7,017 nt of DNA from Desulfobacteraceae bacterium (GTDB lineage Bacteria; Desulfobacterota; DSM-4660; Desulfatiglandales; Desulfatiglandaceae), in contig CP070700.1 in NCBI GenBank assembly GCA_020349865.1, positions 2,539,408-2,546,424 of the forward strand, written 5' to 3'. How positions within the stretch are numbered: position 1 is the first letter of the stretch; every line of letters starts with the position of its first letter. The notes below the pieces were generated by a model. That model was not told where the DNA came from and did no database searches. It worked only from the letters and a program-made list of their open reading frames with translations. Of the stretch, positions 1 to 5,780 are shown one piece after another. Position numbers and translations under genes: made by a program.

Positions 1-156
1 AAGAGATATGCTAAAGGGACAAATGTAGTTTTAATTGATCCTGATGTAGCTGAATTTTTCCCCGATCACGATACAGTAAATGATGCCCTCCGCTCATTAA
101 TTAGGATTATAAAAAAAAGACAAGATAGGATTGACGATCAAGTAGATGGACACTGA
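1..156 (+). CDS. C-terminal end of a small antitoxin-like hypothetical protein (5' end outside window)
   Basis: Frame 1 is open from the left edge to TGA at 154-156 and gives 51 residues. They read as a basic entry segment (KRYAKGTNVV), a core with DPDVAEFFPD followed by VNDALRSLI, and a basic tail (IIKKRQDR). The pattern DPDVA-x-x-FPD-x-x-x-VN-x-ALR-x-L is one I associate with short proteins of about 70-100 residues often found beside toxin-antitoxin genes, where they are usually called antitoxins or hypotheticals. The start and any partner gene lie outside the window, so function cannot be confirmed. A 7-bp hairpin begins directly after the stop codon. Reading frame fairly sure; family link moderate; antitoxin role is inference. 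Confidence 0.55.
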   Translation, partial: KRYAKGTNVVLIDPDVAEFFPDHDTVNDALRSLIRIIKKRQDRIDDQVDGH

Positions 157-184
157 CAGGTGTATCGCTACCACTCAACACCTG
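157..184 (+). other. Hairpin directly after the first stop codon
   Basis: CAGGTGT at 157-163 pairs perfectly with ACACCTG at 178-184 across a 14-nt loop, and it starts on the base after the TGA of the upstream gene. No T-run follows, so it is not a standard intrinsic terminator. It could stabilise the 3' end of the transcript or be chance. Confidence 0.3.
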
Positions 185-226
185 CTGGCCATCTGAACTA
201 TTATGTTTCACTGAACTTTGCGGCAA

Positions 227-721
227 ATGATCAAGATTCGACCTTTTGAAGAAGCGGATTGGGCTGCCACTTGGCAAATTCTTGAGCCTGTGTTCCGGGC
301 TGGTGAAACCTACGCCTTTTCGCCTGATATCACCGAAGAGGAAACACGCACTGTGTGGGTTGATATGCCTTCCGCGACCTTTGTGGCAGTGGATGAAAAC
401 AACGAGGTCATTGGCAACTACTGCATCAAACCAAACCATCCTGCCCTCGGAGCTCACGTATGTAACTGCGGTTACGTCGTTGCAGAAAATTCTCGCGGTA
501 AAGGGGTTGGATCCAAAATGTGTGAACATTCTCAGCGTGCGGCCATATCCCAAGGCTTTCGAGCGATGCAGTACAACCTGGTTGTCTCCACGAATGATGG
601 CGCGGTCCGCCTTTGGAAAAGGCATGAGTTTCACATGGTCGGCACCCTGCCAAAAGCGTTCCGGCATCAGCAGCTTGGCTTCGTGGATGCGTATATAATG
701 TATAAGCAACTCAAAACATAA
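227..721 (+). CDS. GNAT-family N-acetyltransferase
   Basis: This is a complete 164-residue protein, the usual size for a single-domain GNAT enzyme, which transfers acetyl from acetyl-CoA to an amine in the cytoplasm. The N-terminus (IRPFEEADWAATW) is the typical first strand and helix. The acetyl-CoA pyrophosphate loop is SRGKGVG at residues 89-95, matching R/Q-x-x-G-x-G/A, just after strand GYVVAE. The C-terminal part has LWKRHEF, the usual 'LW-x-x-x-GF' element, then VGTLPKAFRH and VDAYIMYK, typical of one bacterial GNAT subgroup. The small-molecule or protein substrate cannot be told from the sequence. The start is taken as ATG 227, where homologues of this type begin; an in-frame TTG at 218 would add three residues. 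Neither has a good Shine-Dalgarno. The gene stands alone, about 70 bp after the preceding fragment, and is followed by repeats rather than by a co-transcribed gene. Confidence 0.88.
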   Translation: MIKIRPFEEADWAATWQILEPVFRAGETYAFSPDITEEETRTVWVDMPSATFVAVDENNEVIGNYCIKPNHPALGAHVCNCGYVVAENSRGKGVGSKMCEHSQRAAISQGFRAMQYNLVVSTNDGAVRLWKRHEFHMVGTLPKAFRHQQLGFVDAYIMYKQLKT

Positions 722-751
722 TCGGTTAGCCGCAGATTTTAGCCCCCCAGC

Positions 752-787
752 CCCCACACCATCCGCCGTAGCAAAAGCTATGGCGGA
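752..787. repeat. Palindromic repeat, complete copy (C-rich leader plus hairpin)
   Basis: A C-rich leader ending CCCCACACCAT is followed by a hairpin at 762-787. CCGCCGTAGC (763-772) pairs with GCTATGGCGG (777-786) around an AAAA loop with a single G-U pair, and T762-A787 adds an eleventh pair. The first 26 bases (752-777) recur at 4239-4264 with one mismatch, which shows a dispersed repeat. I associate this kind of leader and palindrome with REP-like repeats in Desulfobacterota; that link is from memory. It could also act as a transcript 3' end for the GNAT gene, but no T-run follows. Confidence 0.75.
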
Positions 788-825
788 ACGGGCCTAGCAT
801 GCGGGTCGCCCTCGGCGTACTCGGG

Positions 826-897
826 GCAAGTTCCTTCGACAAGCTCAGGGCAAGTTCCTTCGACAAGCTCAGAGCAAGCTCCTTCGGCAAGCTCAGA
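826..897. repeat. 24-bp tandem repeat, three copies
   Basis: Three head-to-tail 24-bp units lie at 826-849, 850-873 and 874-897. Each carries the core TTCGACAAGCTCAG (TTCGGCAAGCTCAG in the third). Units 1 and 2 differ at one base, and unit 3 has two further changes. A degenerate edge follows, with CACTGAGC at 905-912 and again at 917-924. The unit length is a multiple of three, so both strands stay open and give spurious peptides of the SSFDKLRA and LSLSKELA type. This core is a widespread small dispersed repeat in several bacterial phyla. There are no spacers, so it is not a CRISPR. Confidence 0.9.
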
Positions 898-1123
898 GCA
901 AGCGCACTGAGCTTTTCACTGAGCCTATCGGGCGGTAGCCGGATAATGATTCTGCCTATAAAAGGGGGAACGAGGGGGATTTTCTTGACCGGATTCAATC
1001 TGATTTTGATGTTTCCCTGTGGTAAAAGGACTTTCCCTTGCTATTTTGCCTTGTTTTGACTACGCTCCATCTACGTTATTGAGATTCATCCTTCCCGAAT
1101 TCATCACTTCGAATGGTAGCCCA

Positions 1124-3025
1124 GTGAATACAACGAATGTTCAAAGGAAACTTGCCGCCCTTATCAGTGCCGATGTGGTCGGATACAGCCGATTGATGGG
1201 CGATGATGAGATGGCGACCGTAAATACCCTCACAGCCTATCGAGAATTGATGTCCAATTGCATCGAGCAATACCGTGGCCGTGTTGTTGACTCGCCGGGA
1301 GATAATCTTTTAGCAGAATTTGCCAGTGTGGTTGATGCAATAACGTGTGCAGTAGAAATTCAGAAAAAACTTGAGTCCCAAAACGAAGAATTGCCTGAAA
1401 CGCGCCGCATGGCGTTCCGTATTGGTGTCAACCTCGGGGATGTCATCCAGGATGGTGGCCGCATTTTTGGTGATGGAGTCAATATTACTGCGCGCATGGA
1501 GGGTTTAGCCGAGGCAGGTGGCATTTGCATCTCTGGAACAGTTTATGATCATGTGAAAAACAAGTCAAATTTTGGATACGAATTCCTGGGAAAGCAAAAA
1601 GTCAAAAACATTTCCGACCCGGTCCGAGCTTATCGCGTTTTGACGCGACCTGAAGACGCCGGAACCCTGAAATACAAAGTCAAAAAGGACGACCCAAAAC
1701 ATCGGTGGCGGGTACGTCTGGTTATGATTGCCATCCTGGTCGCGGTCATCGTCGGTATGGTGACCTGGAAACATCAGATGGACAAAAAAAGACAGAAACC
1801 GACCATTGTCAGGCTTCTTGAAAAACACAGGGCGCTTAAATTACCCGATAAACCTTCCATCGCTGTGTTGCCCTTTACCAATATGAGTGGTGATATCGAG
1901 CAGGACTATTTCACCGACGGTATGACAGAGGATCTGATCACCGACCTTTCACAGATCTCTGGATTATTTGTCATCTCTCGAAACTCGGTATTTACCTATA
2001 AGGGCAAAGCGGTGAAAGTGGAAGAAGTGGCCAAGGATTTGGGTGTGCAATATGTGCTGGAAGGAAGTGTGCGGAGGGTCAGTGACCAGGTCCGAATTAC
2101 GGCACAGCTTATTGATGCTAAAACGGGTCATCATGTATGGGCGGAGCGCTATGACCGTGATATAAAAGATATTTTCGCGTTGCAAGATGAAGTCACAGGG
2201 AAAATTGTTAAGGCCCTGGCGGTGAATCTTGTGGCGGATGAACATTCACGTCTGATAAAAAAAGGTACGGACGACCTTGGCGCCTATGATCTCGTATTGC
2301 GAGGCACTGCCCAATTCAGGCGTCATACCAAGGAAAACAATGAACTCGCTCGGGAGATGTTTGAGCAGGCCATCCAGTTTGACCCGAATTATACGGCAGC
2401 CTATGCTGGCCTAGTATGGACCCGATTGATGGCTTGGATTTATGGATGGAGTCATGATCCAAAACTCCTTGAAGATGCACTGGAGCTTGGCAAAAAGGCG
2501 GTCAGTTTAGATGAATCTTCTCCTCAAGGACATGTTATCCTGGGTAATGTTTATTTGTGGAAGAAAAGGCACGAGGAATCTATCATAGAGTTTGAGAAAG
2601 CCGTGTCTCTCAATCCCAATGATGCTGATGCACTTTCATCACTGGGAGGGGCGTTGGTCTTTTCCGGTTTGCCGGAAAAAGCGCTCGGATATATTGAGAA
2701 GGCCATTCGATTAAACCCAAACTACCCTGAATACTATATCTTTAACTTAGGTCAGGCCTTTTTCCAGCTTAGAATGTATGAAGAAGCAGTGATGGCTTTG
2801 CGCAAGTCCATCATAAAGAACCCAAATTTTATGCCTGCCCACTATGTACTTGCTGCATGTTACGCTCATTTAGGTAAACAAGAATTTGCTCGAGCTACGG
2901 CAGAAGATGTGAAGAGGATGAATCCTGGTTTTTCTTTAAAAGGGGCTTCTGAGATATTGCCACTGAAAGATGAAGAGGATTTTGAGCATTTTGCCGAAGG
3001 GTTAAGAAAAGCCGGGCTTCACTGA
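1124..3025 (+). CDS. Class III nucleotide cyclase with TolB-like and TPR domains, membrane anchored
   Basis: The protein has 633 residues from GTG 1124. Order: class III cyclase homology domain (about 8-173), a single hydrophobic helix (about 197-215), a TolB-N/FlgO-like domain (about 242-365, starting KPSIAVLPFTNMSGD) and TPR repeats (about 385-605). In the cyclase domain I see the metal-binding Asp17 (SADVVGYSRL) and Asp60 (SPGDNLLAEF), and the transition-state Asn120 and Arg124 (GDGVNITAR). The catalytic core is therefore complete, and ATP to cAMP is the family reaction. The two base-selecting positions are unusual (Asp56 and Arg113 in place of Lys and Asp), so the true substrate is less certain. 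One helix and no signal peptide suggest a cytoplasmic cyclase with TolB/TPR domains across the inner membrane, but charges flank the helix on both sides and topology is inference. The start was chosen because homologues begin a few residues before QRKLAAL; the frame is open back to GTG 1019, and no clear Shine-Dalgarno supports either start. Monocistronic. Confidence 0.9.
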   Translation: MNTTNVQRKLAALISADVVGYSRLMGDDEMATVNTLTAYRELMSNCIEQYRGRVVDSPGDNLLAEFASVVDAITCAVEIQKKLESQNEELPETRRMAFRIGVNLGDVIQDGGRIFGDGVNITARMEGLAEAGGICISGTVYDHVKNKSNFGYEFLGKQKVKNISDPVRAYRVLTRPEDAGTLKYKVKKDDPKHRWRVRLVMIAILVAVIVGMVTWKHQMDKKRQKPTIVRLLEKHRALKLPDKPSIAVLPFTNMSGDIEQDYFTDGMTEDLITDLSQISGLFVISRNSVFTYKGKAVKVEEVAKDLGVQYVLEGSVRRVSDQVRITAQLIDAKTGHHVWAERYDRDIKDIFALQDEVTGKIVKALAVNLVADEHSRLIKKGTDDLGAYDLVLRGTAQFRRHTKENNELAREMFEQAIQFDPNYTAAYAGLVWTRLMAWIYGWSHDPKLLEDALELGKKAVSLDESSPQGHVILGNVYLWKKRHEESIIEFEKAVSLNPNDADALSSLGGALVFSGLPEKALGYIEKAIRLNPNYPEYYIFNLGQAFFQLRMYEEAVMALRKSIIKNPNFMPAHYVLAACYAHLGKQEFARATAEDVKRMNPGFSLKGASEILPLKDEEDFEHFAEGLRKAGLH

Positions 3026-3302
3026 AAGGGGTGCGGCATGGGCCCATTGAGACAGACTCGGGCTTCGCCGCTGCCGAGCCAAGCCACTGTCACTGGCAGT
3101 GCTGTCCTCTCCATATGGAAGGGGGCTACCGGAGGCAGGAACGGCCTCCGCCCACTTCCGCTATAATTCTTCCTCCCCAGTTCTGTCCGCAGCCCTCCAC
3201 TAAGGGTAAGGGGATCGGCCAGGTTCAGTGATTAAAAATGCTTGGAACTATGGAAATAATATGGTCCAATTTCGGGCCTATATTGTAGTTTTTGCGGTCA
3301 AA
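3026..3302. other. Intergenic sequence after the cyclase
   Basis: No gene seen. The first 200 bp are GC-rich with small palindromes: ATGGGCCCAT at 3038-3047, and GGAGGC (3131-3136) pairing with GCCTCC (3144-3149). None is followed by a T-run, so no terminator is called. The remainder up to the foldback element is AT-rich. A 66-codon open frame here (3031-3231) has no recognisable protein character. Confidence 0.5.
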
Positions 3303-3311
3303 AAAGAGATT
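3303..3311 (+). repeat. Left flanking direct repeat (candidate target-site duplication)
   Basis: AAAGAGATT directly abuts the left inverted repeat at 3312. Its partner AAAGGGATT at 3619-3627 abuts the right one. They match at 8 of 9 positions, which fits a 9-bp target duplication that has since gained one substitution. The short length and one mismatch mean chance is not excluded. Confidence 0.55.
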
Positions 3312-3333
3312 GGTTCATCCGGTTCATGAGTAC
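3312..3333 (+). repeat. Left terminal inverted repeat of the foldback element
   Basis: This 22-bp end pairs with 3597-3618 with a single mismatch (C3325 against T3605). It contains GGTTCAT twice, at 3312-3318 and 3321-3327, a likely site for a transposase binding as repeated subunits. Confidence 0.8.
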
Positions 3334-3596
3334 CGTGAAACTGATCAGATATGAAGTTAGCTATGGGAAGGTCGAAGCAGTCTTTTCTTCGATTCCGGGC
3401 TTCTCAGCCTGGTGATTTCAGGCAGTTATGGGCGGGTGAATCCTCCTCCCTCCGCTGTTCACCTCCGCTTCTTCGGAGCGTCGGTGCCAGGGGGTCCCCC
3501 ATCCCATAACAGCCTCAAATCACGAAGGCCTTCCAGCAGTCACTACGAAAAGACCGCTTCAACCTTCAACCCCGCAACCATGTGTTGTGTTGAGGA

Positions 3597-3618
3597 GTAC
3601 TCATTAACCGGATGAACC
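3597..3618 (-). repeat. Right terminal inverted repeat of the foldback element
   Basis: Reverse complement of 3312-3333 at 21 of 22 positions, ending GGATGAACC. It is followed at once by the AAAGGGATT direct repeat. Confidence 0.8.
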
Positions 3619-3627
3619 AAAGGGATT
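3619..3627 (+). repeat. Right flanking direct repeat (candidate target-site duplication)
   Basis: AAAGGGATT, the right-hand partner of AAAGAGATT at 3303-3311. The remaining bases to the next gene (3628-3769) are AT-rich and show nothing recognisable. Confidence 0.55.
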
Positions 3628-3770
3628 ATTCTCAAAATTCCATTGTGAGAGCGAAAAGACAACTGGGCGCACCGGCCAAACGAAAAAAGAGCAGGGATGC
3701 ATTGAATGCCATTTAACACGTTAGTTCATCAGATCGCTAAAAACCCGGCTAGTGACCAACCCGTTCGATA

Positions 3771-3776
3771 GGAGAG
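3771..3776 (+). promoter_or_regulatory. Ribosome binding site of the cyclotransferase-like gene
   Basis: GGAGAG lies 5 nt before ATG 3782. It decides the start in favour of this ATG over the in-frame GTG at 3752, which has no such site. Confidence 0.75.
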
Positions 3777-3781
3777 CAGAA

Positions 3782-4195
3782 ATGGAGGATCTCTTTGCAT
3801 ACGGGACACTGATGTGTGAAGACATCATGGGAGAAGTCTCGGGATACCGTCTGTCTTATGTTCCTGGAACCCTGAGGGGCTTCAGTCGACGGTCCGTCAA
3901 AGGCGAGCATTATCCTGCTCTCGTTCCGCATAAGGAAGGCCGCGTCGAGGGCGTGGTTTACCGCAATGTGCCCGGTTCGGCATGGGAGCGCCTTGACCGA
4001 TTCGAGGGCGAGATGTATGCACGTCAGCTTGTGCAGATTGACCTGAACAATGGTGCTACGTTGCTGGCGGCAACCTACGTGGTGCAACCGGAGTTCCTGG
4101 GTCATCTCGACCAGTCTGACTGGGACTTTGCCGACTTCCTCCGCAACGGCAAAGCAAGCTTTCAGAGGCACTACAAGGGATACCAGTCACTGTAG
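3782..4195 (+). CDS. Gamma-glutamylcyclotransferase / AIG2-like protein
   Basis: 137 residues, a normal length for this single-domain family. The N-terminus reads MEDLFAYGTLM, the hallmark YG-S/T-L loop (residues 7-10) that binds the gamma-glutamyl group. The motif GxVYRNV, seen here as EGVVYRNV (56-63), and LDRFEG (71-76) follow; Glu75 of the latter sits where the family's general acid/base Glu lies. Characterised members release 5-oxoproline from gamma-glutamyl amino acids, but many bacterial AIG2-like proteins have no proven substrate, so the reaction is a family inference. ATG 3782 has a good Shine-Dalgarno (GGAGAG) 5 nt upstream. It stands alone between a foldback element and an IS remnant. 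Its base composition looks more GC-rich than the cyclase, which may mean a separate origin. Confidence 0.85.
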   Translation: MEDLFAYGTLMCEDIMGEVSGYRLSYVPGTLRGFSRRSVKGEHYPALVPHKEGRVEGVVYRNVPGSAWERLDRFEGEMYARQLVQIDLNNGATLLAATYVVQPEFLGHLDQSDWDFADFLRNGKASFQRHYKGYQSL

Positions 4196-4217
4196 TCGAA
4201 TCATCTAATCGGGTAAA

Positions 4218-4236
4218 GGGGAGATTCTAATTCCCC
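4218..4236 (+). terminator. Weak hairpin after the cyclotransferase-like gene
   Basis: GGGGAG (4218-4223) can pair with TTCCCC (4231-4236) using one G-U pair, 22 bp after the stop codon. C-rich sequence, not a T-run, follows, so termination is doubtful. Confidence 0.25.
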
Positions 4237-4238
4237 CT

Positions 4239-4264
4239 CCCCACACCATCCGCCGTTGCAAAAG
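4239..4264. repeat. Palindromic repeat, truncated second copy
   Basis: Twenty-five of 26 bases match 752-777: CCCCACACCATCCGCCGT, then T where the first copy has A, then GCAAAAG. Identity stops just past the AAAA loop. The right arm of the hairpin is missing and transposase sequence starts instead at about 4265. The repeat is therefore cut at its symmetry centre by the junction with the IS remnant. Confidence 0.75.
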
Positions 4265-4265
4265 T

Positions 4266-4484
4266 ATGTGTTCAACCGGCAATTGCTATGAAAATGCGAT
4301 TACCGAAAGCTTCTTCGGAACCCTAAAGACGGAGCTCATCTTCCACCATCGATACAATACCCGGGATGAAGTTCGCAGAAGCATCTTTAAATACATCGAA
4401 ATGTTTTATAACCAAGTTCGTATTCATTCAGCAATAGGAGGTGTCTCCCCTACACAATTTGAGCAAGTGCAAAATCAAGCTTAA
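4266..4484 (+). pseudogene. IS3-family transposase OrfB, C-terminal fragment
   Basis: Seventy-two residues of the rve/integrase core. The run GNCYENAITESFFGTLK contains the last acidic residue of the DDE triad (E of ESFFGTLKTEL). The usual tail follows: IEMFYNQVRIHSAIGGVSP and the terminal QFE. A full OrfB has roughly 270-300 residues, so about three quarters is missing, including the first two catalytic Asp. The open frame begins at ATG 4266, directly on the junction with the palindromic repeat; this Met is the one normally inside the '-MS-x-x-GNCYDNA-' stretch and is not a true start. Not functional. Confidence 0.92.
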
Positions 4485-4487
4485 CTT

Positions 4488-4514
4488 TGTGTCCACTTTT
4501 TGGGGTAAACCTCA
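4488..4514 (+). repeat. Right terminal inverted repeat of the IS3-family remnant
   Basis: On the minus strand it starts TGAGGTTTACCCCAAAAAG and continues to GGACACA, the general look of IS3-family termini. The outermost base is 4514, 9 bp short of the stop codon of the minus-strand oxidoreductase gene. Confidence 0.7.
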
Positions 4515-4523
4515 AAGACAGCT

Positions 4524-5780
4524 TCAGCCAAAGCGCTCTATGCTGAACGAGGCCAGATCGATGAGCGGTTTTTCGTTTGCCGCAAGCTGGGAGACCAGCT
4601 TCCCTGTTATGGGAGACAGAGACATTCCTATCATGGCATGGCCTGCGGCAACAATGACGTTATCGTATTTACGCGGCCGGCCGATGAACGGGAGACCGTC
4701 AGGGGTGCAAGGCCGAAGTCCTCGCCAGATTTCCATCAGGTCAAGGGAGTTGGGGTCAATATCAGGGAGGTATTCGGGTATGCTTTTGAGGATACCCCGT
4801 ACACGGCGTCTGTTGATCGATAGATCGAGTCCAGCAAGTTCCAGAGTGCCGGCAAAGCGCATAGTGTCGCCCATAGGTGTTAGAAACACTTTTTTCTCTG
4901 CCATCGCCATGGGTATAACAGGACAGACCGGCGGCCGTTTGAATGTCACGCTGTACCCTTTGGCCGGTTGGATTGGAAGCCTGATCTTTAAGTCACGGGC
5001 GATTTCAGGTGACCACGATCCTCCGGCCAGAACAACCTCATCGGCTGAAATGTCGCCTCGGGTGGTCTGAACGGTGATTACTTTTCGACCCGAGGTCTCA
5101 AAACCAAGTACCTCGGTGGCTGTTTGGATGTTAACCCCTTTTTTTTCAATGTGTCCTGCCAATTCATGCACATATCGTTGAGGAATGATGTGGGCATCCT
5201 GTGGATAATACACACCGCCAATGGCGTTTGTTCGGATACCCTGCTCCAGTTCCTGGATTTCGTCAGCGTTTAGTACTTTGGCCTTGATGCCGTTTTTTTG
5301 CATCAGGCGGGCCTCTTCGATGCCTTCCTTGAATCCCCTCTCGCTAATGAAGACTGCCACCATTCCCTTTTTTTCGAAACCGAAATCAAGGTCTTCAATG
5401 GCCGACAGTTCCCCATACAACTGCAAGCTGGCAAGGTTGAGGTCTCGAATAACGGGTATTGCCCTGTGCATTTGCTTCGTATTACAGGCGCGGCGGAATT
5501 TCCACAGCCATGAGAAGAGTTCAAGGCTGATGCGTGGCTTGATGTAAAAAGGACTTTCCGGGTTCAGCATCCATTTAATCCCTTTGGACATCATCCCGGG
5601 TGCTGCCAGAGGAGTACTGTGGCTGGGTACGATCATGCCGGCATTACCGTATGAACTGCCTGAACAGACGTCACCTCTCTCAACCACCGTTACGTTTCGC
5701 CCCAGTTCGCTAAGATAGTAGGCCGAACAAATACCAATTGCGCCAGCCCCGATGACGAGGATTTCTGTATTTTGCTTCAT
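4524..5780 (-). CDS. FAD-dependent amino-acid oxidoreductase (DadA/DAAO family)
   Basis: A complete 418-residue protein close in length to D-amino-acid dehydrogenase DadA (about 430). The N-terminal Rossmann motif is GAGAIG at residues 11-16, with Glu34 (VVERG) at the end of the second strand to bind the FAD ribose. SYGNAGMIVPSHSTPLAAPG (43-62) follows and matches the DadA type 'NAG-x-I' flavin segment. The C-terminal FAD signature is WRGLRPCTPDGLPFIG (352-367), then AAGHAMIGMSLSP. Such enzymes oxidise D-amino acids, or cyclic imino acids such as hydroxyproline, to the imino/keto acid and pass electrons to quinone or oxygen; the substrate here is unknown. There is no signal peptide. The ATG overlaps the TGA of the upstream SHMT-like gene (ATGA, 5777-5780), implying one mRNA and translational coupling; no independent Shine-Dalgarno is seen. 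Its 3' end abuts the IS remnant but the frame is intact. Confidence 0.9.
   Translation of the reverse strand: MKQNTEILVIGAGAIGICSAYYLSELGRNVTVVERGDVCSGSSYGNAGMIVPSHSTPLAAPGMMSKGIKWMLNPESPFYIKPRISLELFSWLWKFRRACNTKQMHRAIPVIRDLNLASLQLYGELSAIEDLDFGFEKKGMVAVFISERGFKEGIEEARLMQKNGIKAKVLNADEIQELEQGIRTNAIGGVYYPQDAHIIPQRYVHELAGHIEKKGVNIQTATEVLGFETSGRKVITVQTTRGDISADEVVLAGGSWSPEIARDLKIRLPIQPAKGYSVTFKRPPVCPVIPMAMAEKKVFLTPMGDTMRFAGTLELAGLDLSINRRRVRGILKSIPEYLPDIDPNSLDLMEIWRGLRPCTPDGLPFIGRPRKYDNVIVAAGHAMIGMSLSPITGKLVSQLAANEKPLIDLASFSIERFG

Larger units (their letters stand above)
722..1123. other. Gene-free stretch upstream of the cyclase
   Basis: About 400 bp without a credible gene. It holds the palindromic repeat (752-787), the tandem repeat (826-897), a G-rich patch around 962-980, and then AT-richer sequence leading into the cyclase. 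TTGACC at 985-990 and TTGACT at 1056-1061 resemble -35 boxes, but neither has a convincing -10 at proper spacing, so I call no promoter. Open frames across it come only from the repeats. Confidence 0.6.
3312..3618. mobile_element. MITE-like foldback element, 307 bp
   Basis: The ends, 3312-3333 and 3597-3618, are 22-bp inverted repeats matching at 21 of 22 positions, starting GGTTCATCC and ending GGATGAACC. Each end holds two near copies of GGTTCAT. Direct repeats of 9 bp (8 of 9 identical) lie immediately outside. The interior also pairs with itself: 3367-3387 with 3547-3567 (19 of 21) and 3411-3436 with 3499-3524 (21 of 26). Near the centre are small hairpins, CTCCG/CGGAG (3463-3467/3474-3478) and GGGGGTCCCCC (3490-3500). 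No transposase or other credible gene fits inside; a 67-codon frame at 3412-3615 is low-complexity. The size, terminal repeats, apparent duplication and lack of coding match a miniature inverted-repeat element moved in trans by a full-size transposase elsewhere. I do not recognise the parent family. An alternative is a highly structured RNA locus. Confidence 0.75.
4265..4514 (+). mobile_element. 3' remnant of an IS3-family insertion sequence
   Basis: It comprises the last 72 codons of an IS3-family OrfB and 30 bp of non-coding end. The right terminus reads as the reverse complement of TGAGGTTTACCCC and ends with CA at 4513-4514, as expected for IS3 ends (5'-TG...CA-3'). No matching left end occurs in the window, so the element lost orfA, most of orfB and its left inverted repeat, and cannot move by itself. 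Confidence 0.85.

Noticed and set aside
246..698. 150-codon + frame and several minus frames across the GNAT gene
   Set aside because: They overlap a clear GNAT enzyme in other frames and have no recognisable motifs.
826..897. CRISPR-like regular repeats
   Set aside because: The 24-bp units are directly adjacent with no spacers, and no cas gene is present. It is a simple tandem repeat.
799..1059. 86-codon open frame on +, and a 90-codon frame on - over the same region
   Set aside because: Both are kept open by the 24-bp in-phase repeat. Their peptides are simple repeats with no protein character.
985..1090. Sigma-70 promoter built on TTGACC (985) or TTGACT (1056)
   Set aside because: No hexamer near TATAAT occurs 16-18 bp downstream of either box, so the evidence is too weak.
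1019..1123. Extension of the cyclase to GTG 1019
   Set aside because: The 35 extra residues do not look like the family's N-terminus, which begins a few residues before RKLAAL, and there is no ribosome site at 1019.
3412..3615. 67-codon open frame inside the foldback element
   Set aside because: It lies in palindromic arms, is rich in Pro/Ser, has no Shine-Dalgarno and resembles no known protein.
157..4265. Integron cassette array, because an antitoxin-like gene, a GNAT enzyme and a cyclotransferase-like gene are typical cassette cargo
   Set aside because: I looked after each stop codon for attC sites (RYYYAAC ... GTTRRRY with a folded middle) and found none. ATTTAAC near 3711 next to GTTAGTT has the wrong consensus and spacing.
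4441..5070. 209-codon + frame over the oxidoreductase gene
   Set aside because: Antisense shadow of the DadA-like coding sequence, and its start lies in another frame of the IS transposase fragment.
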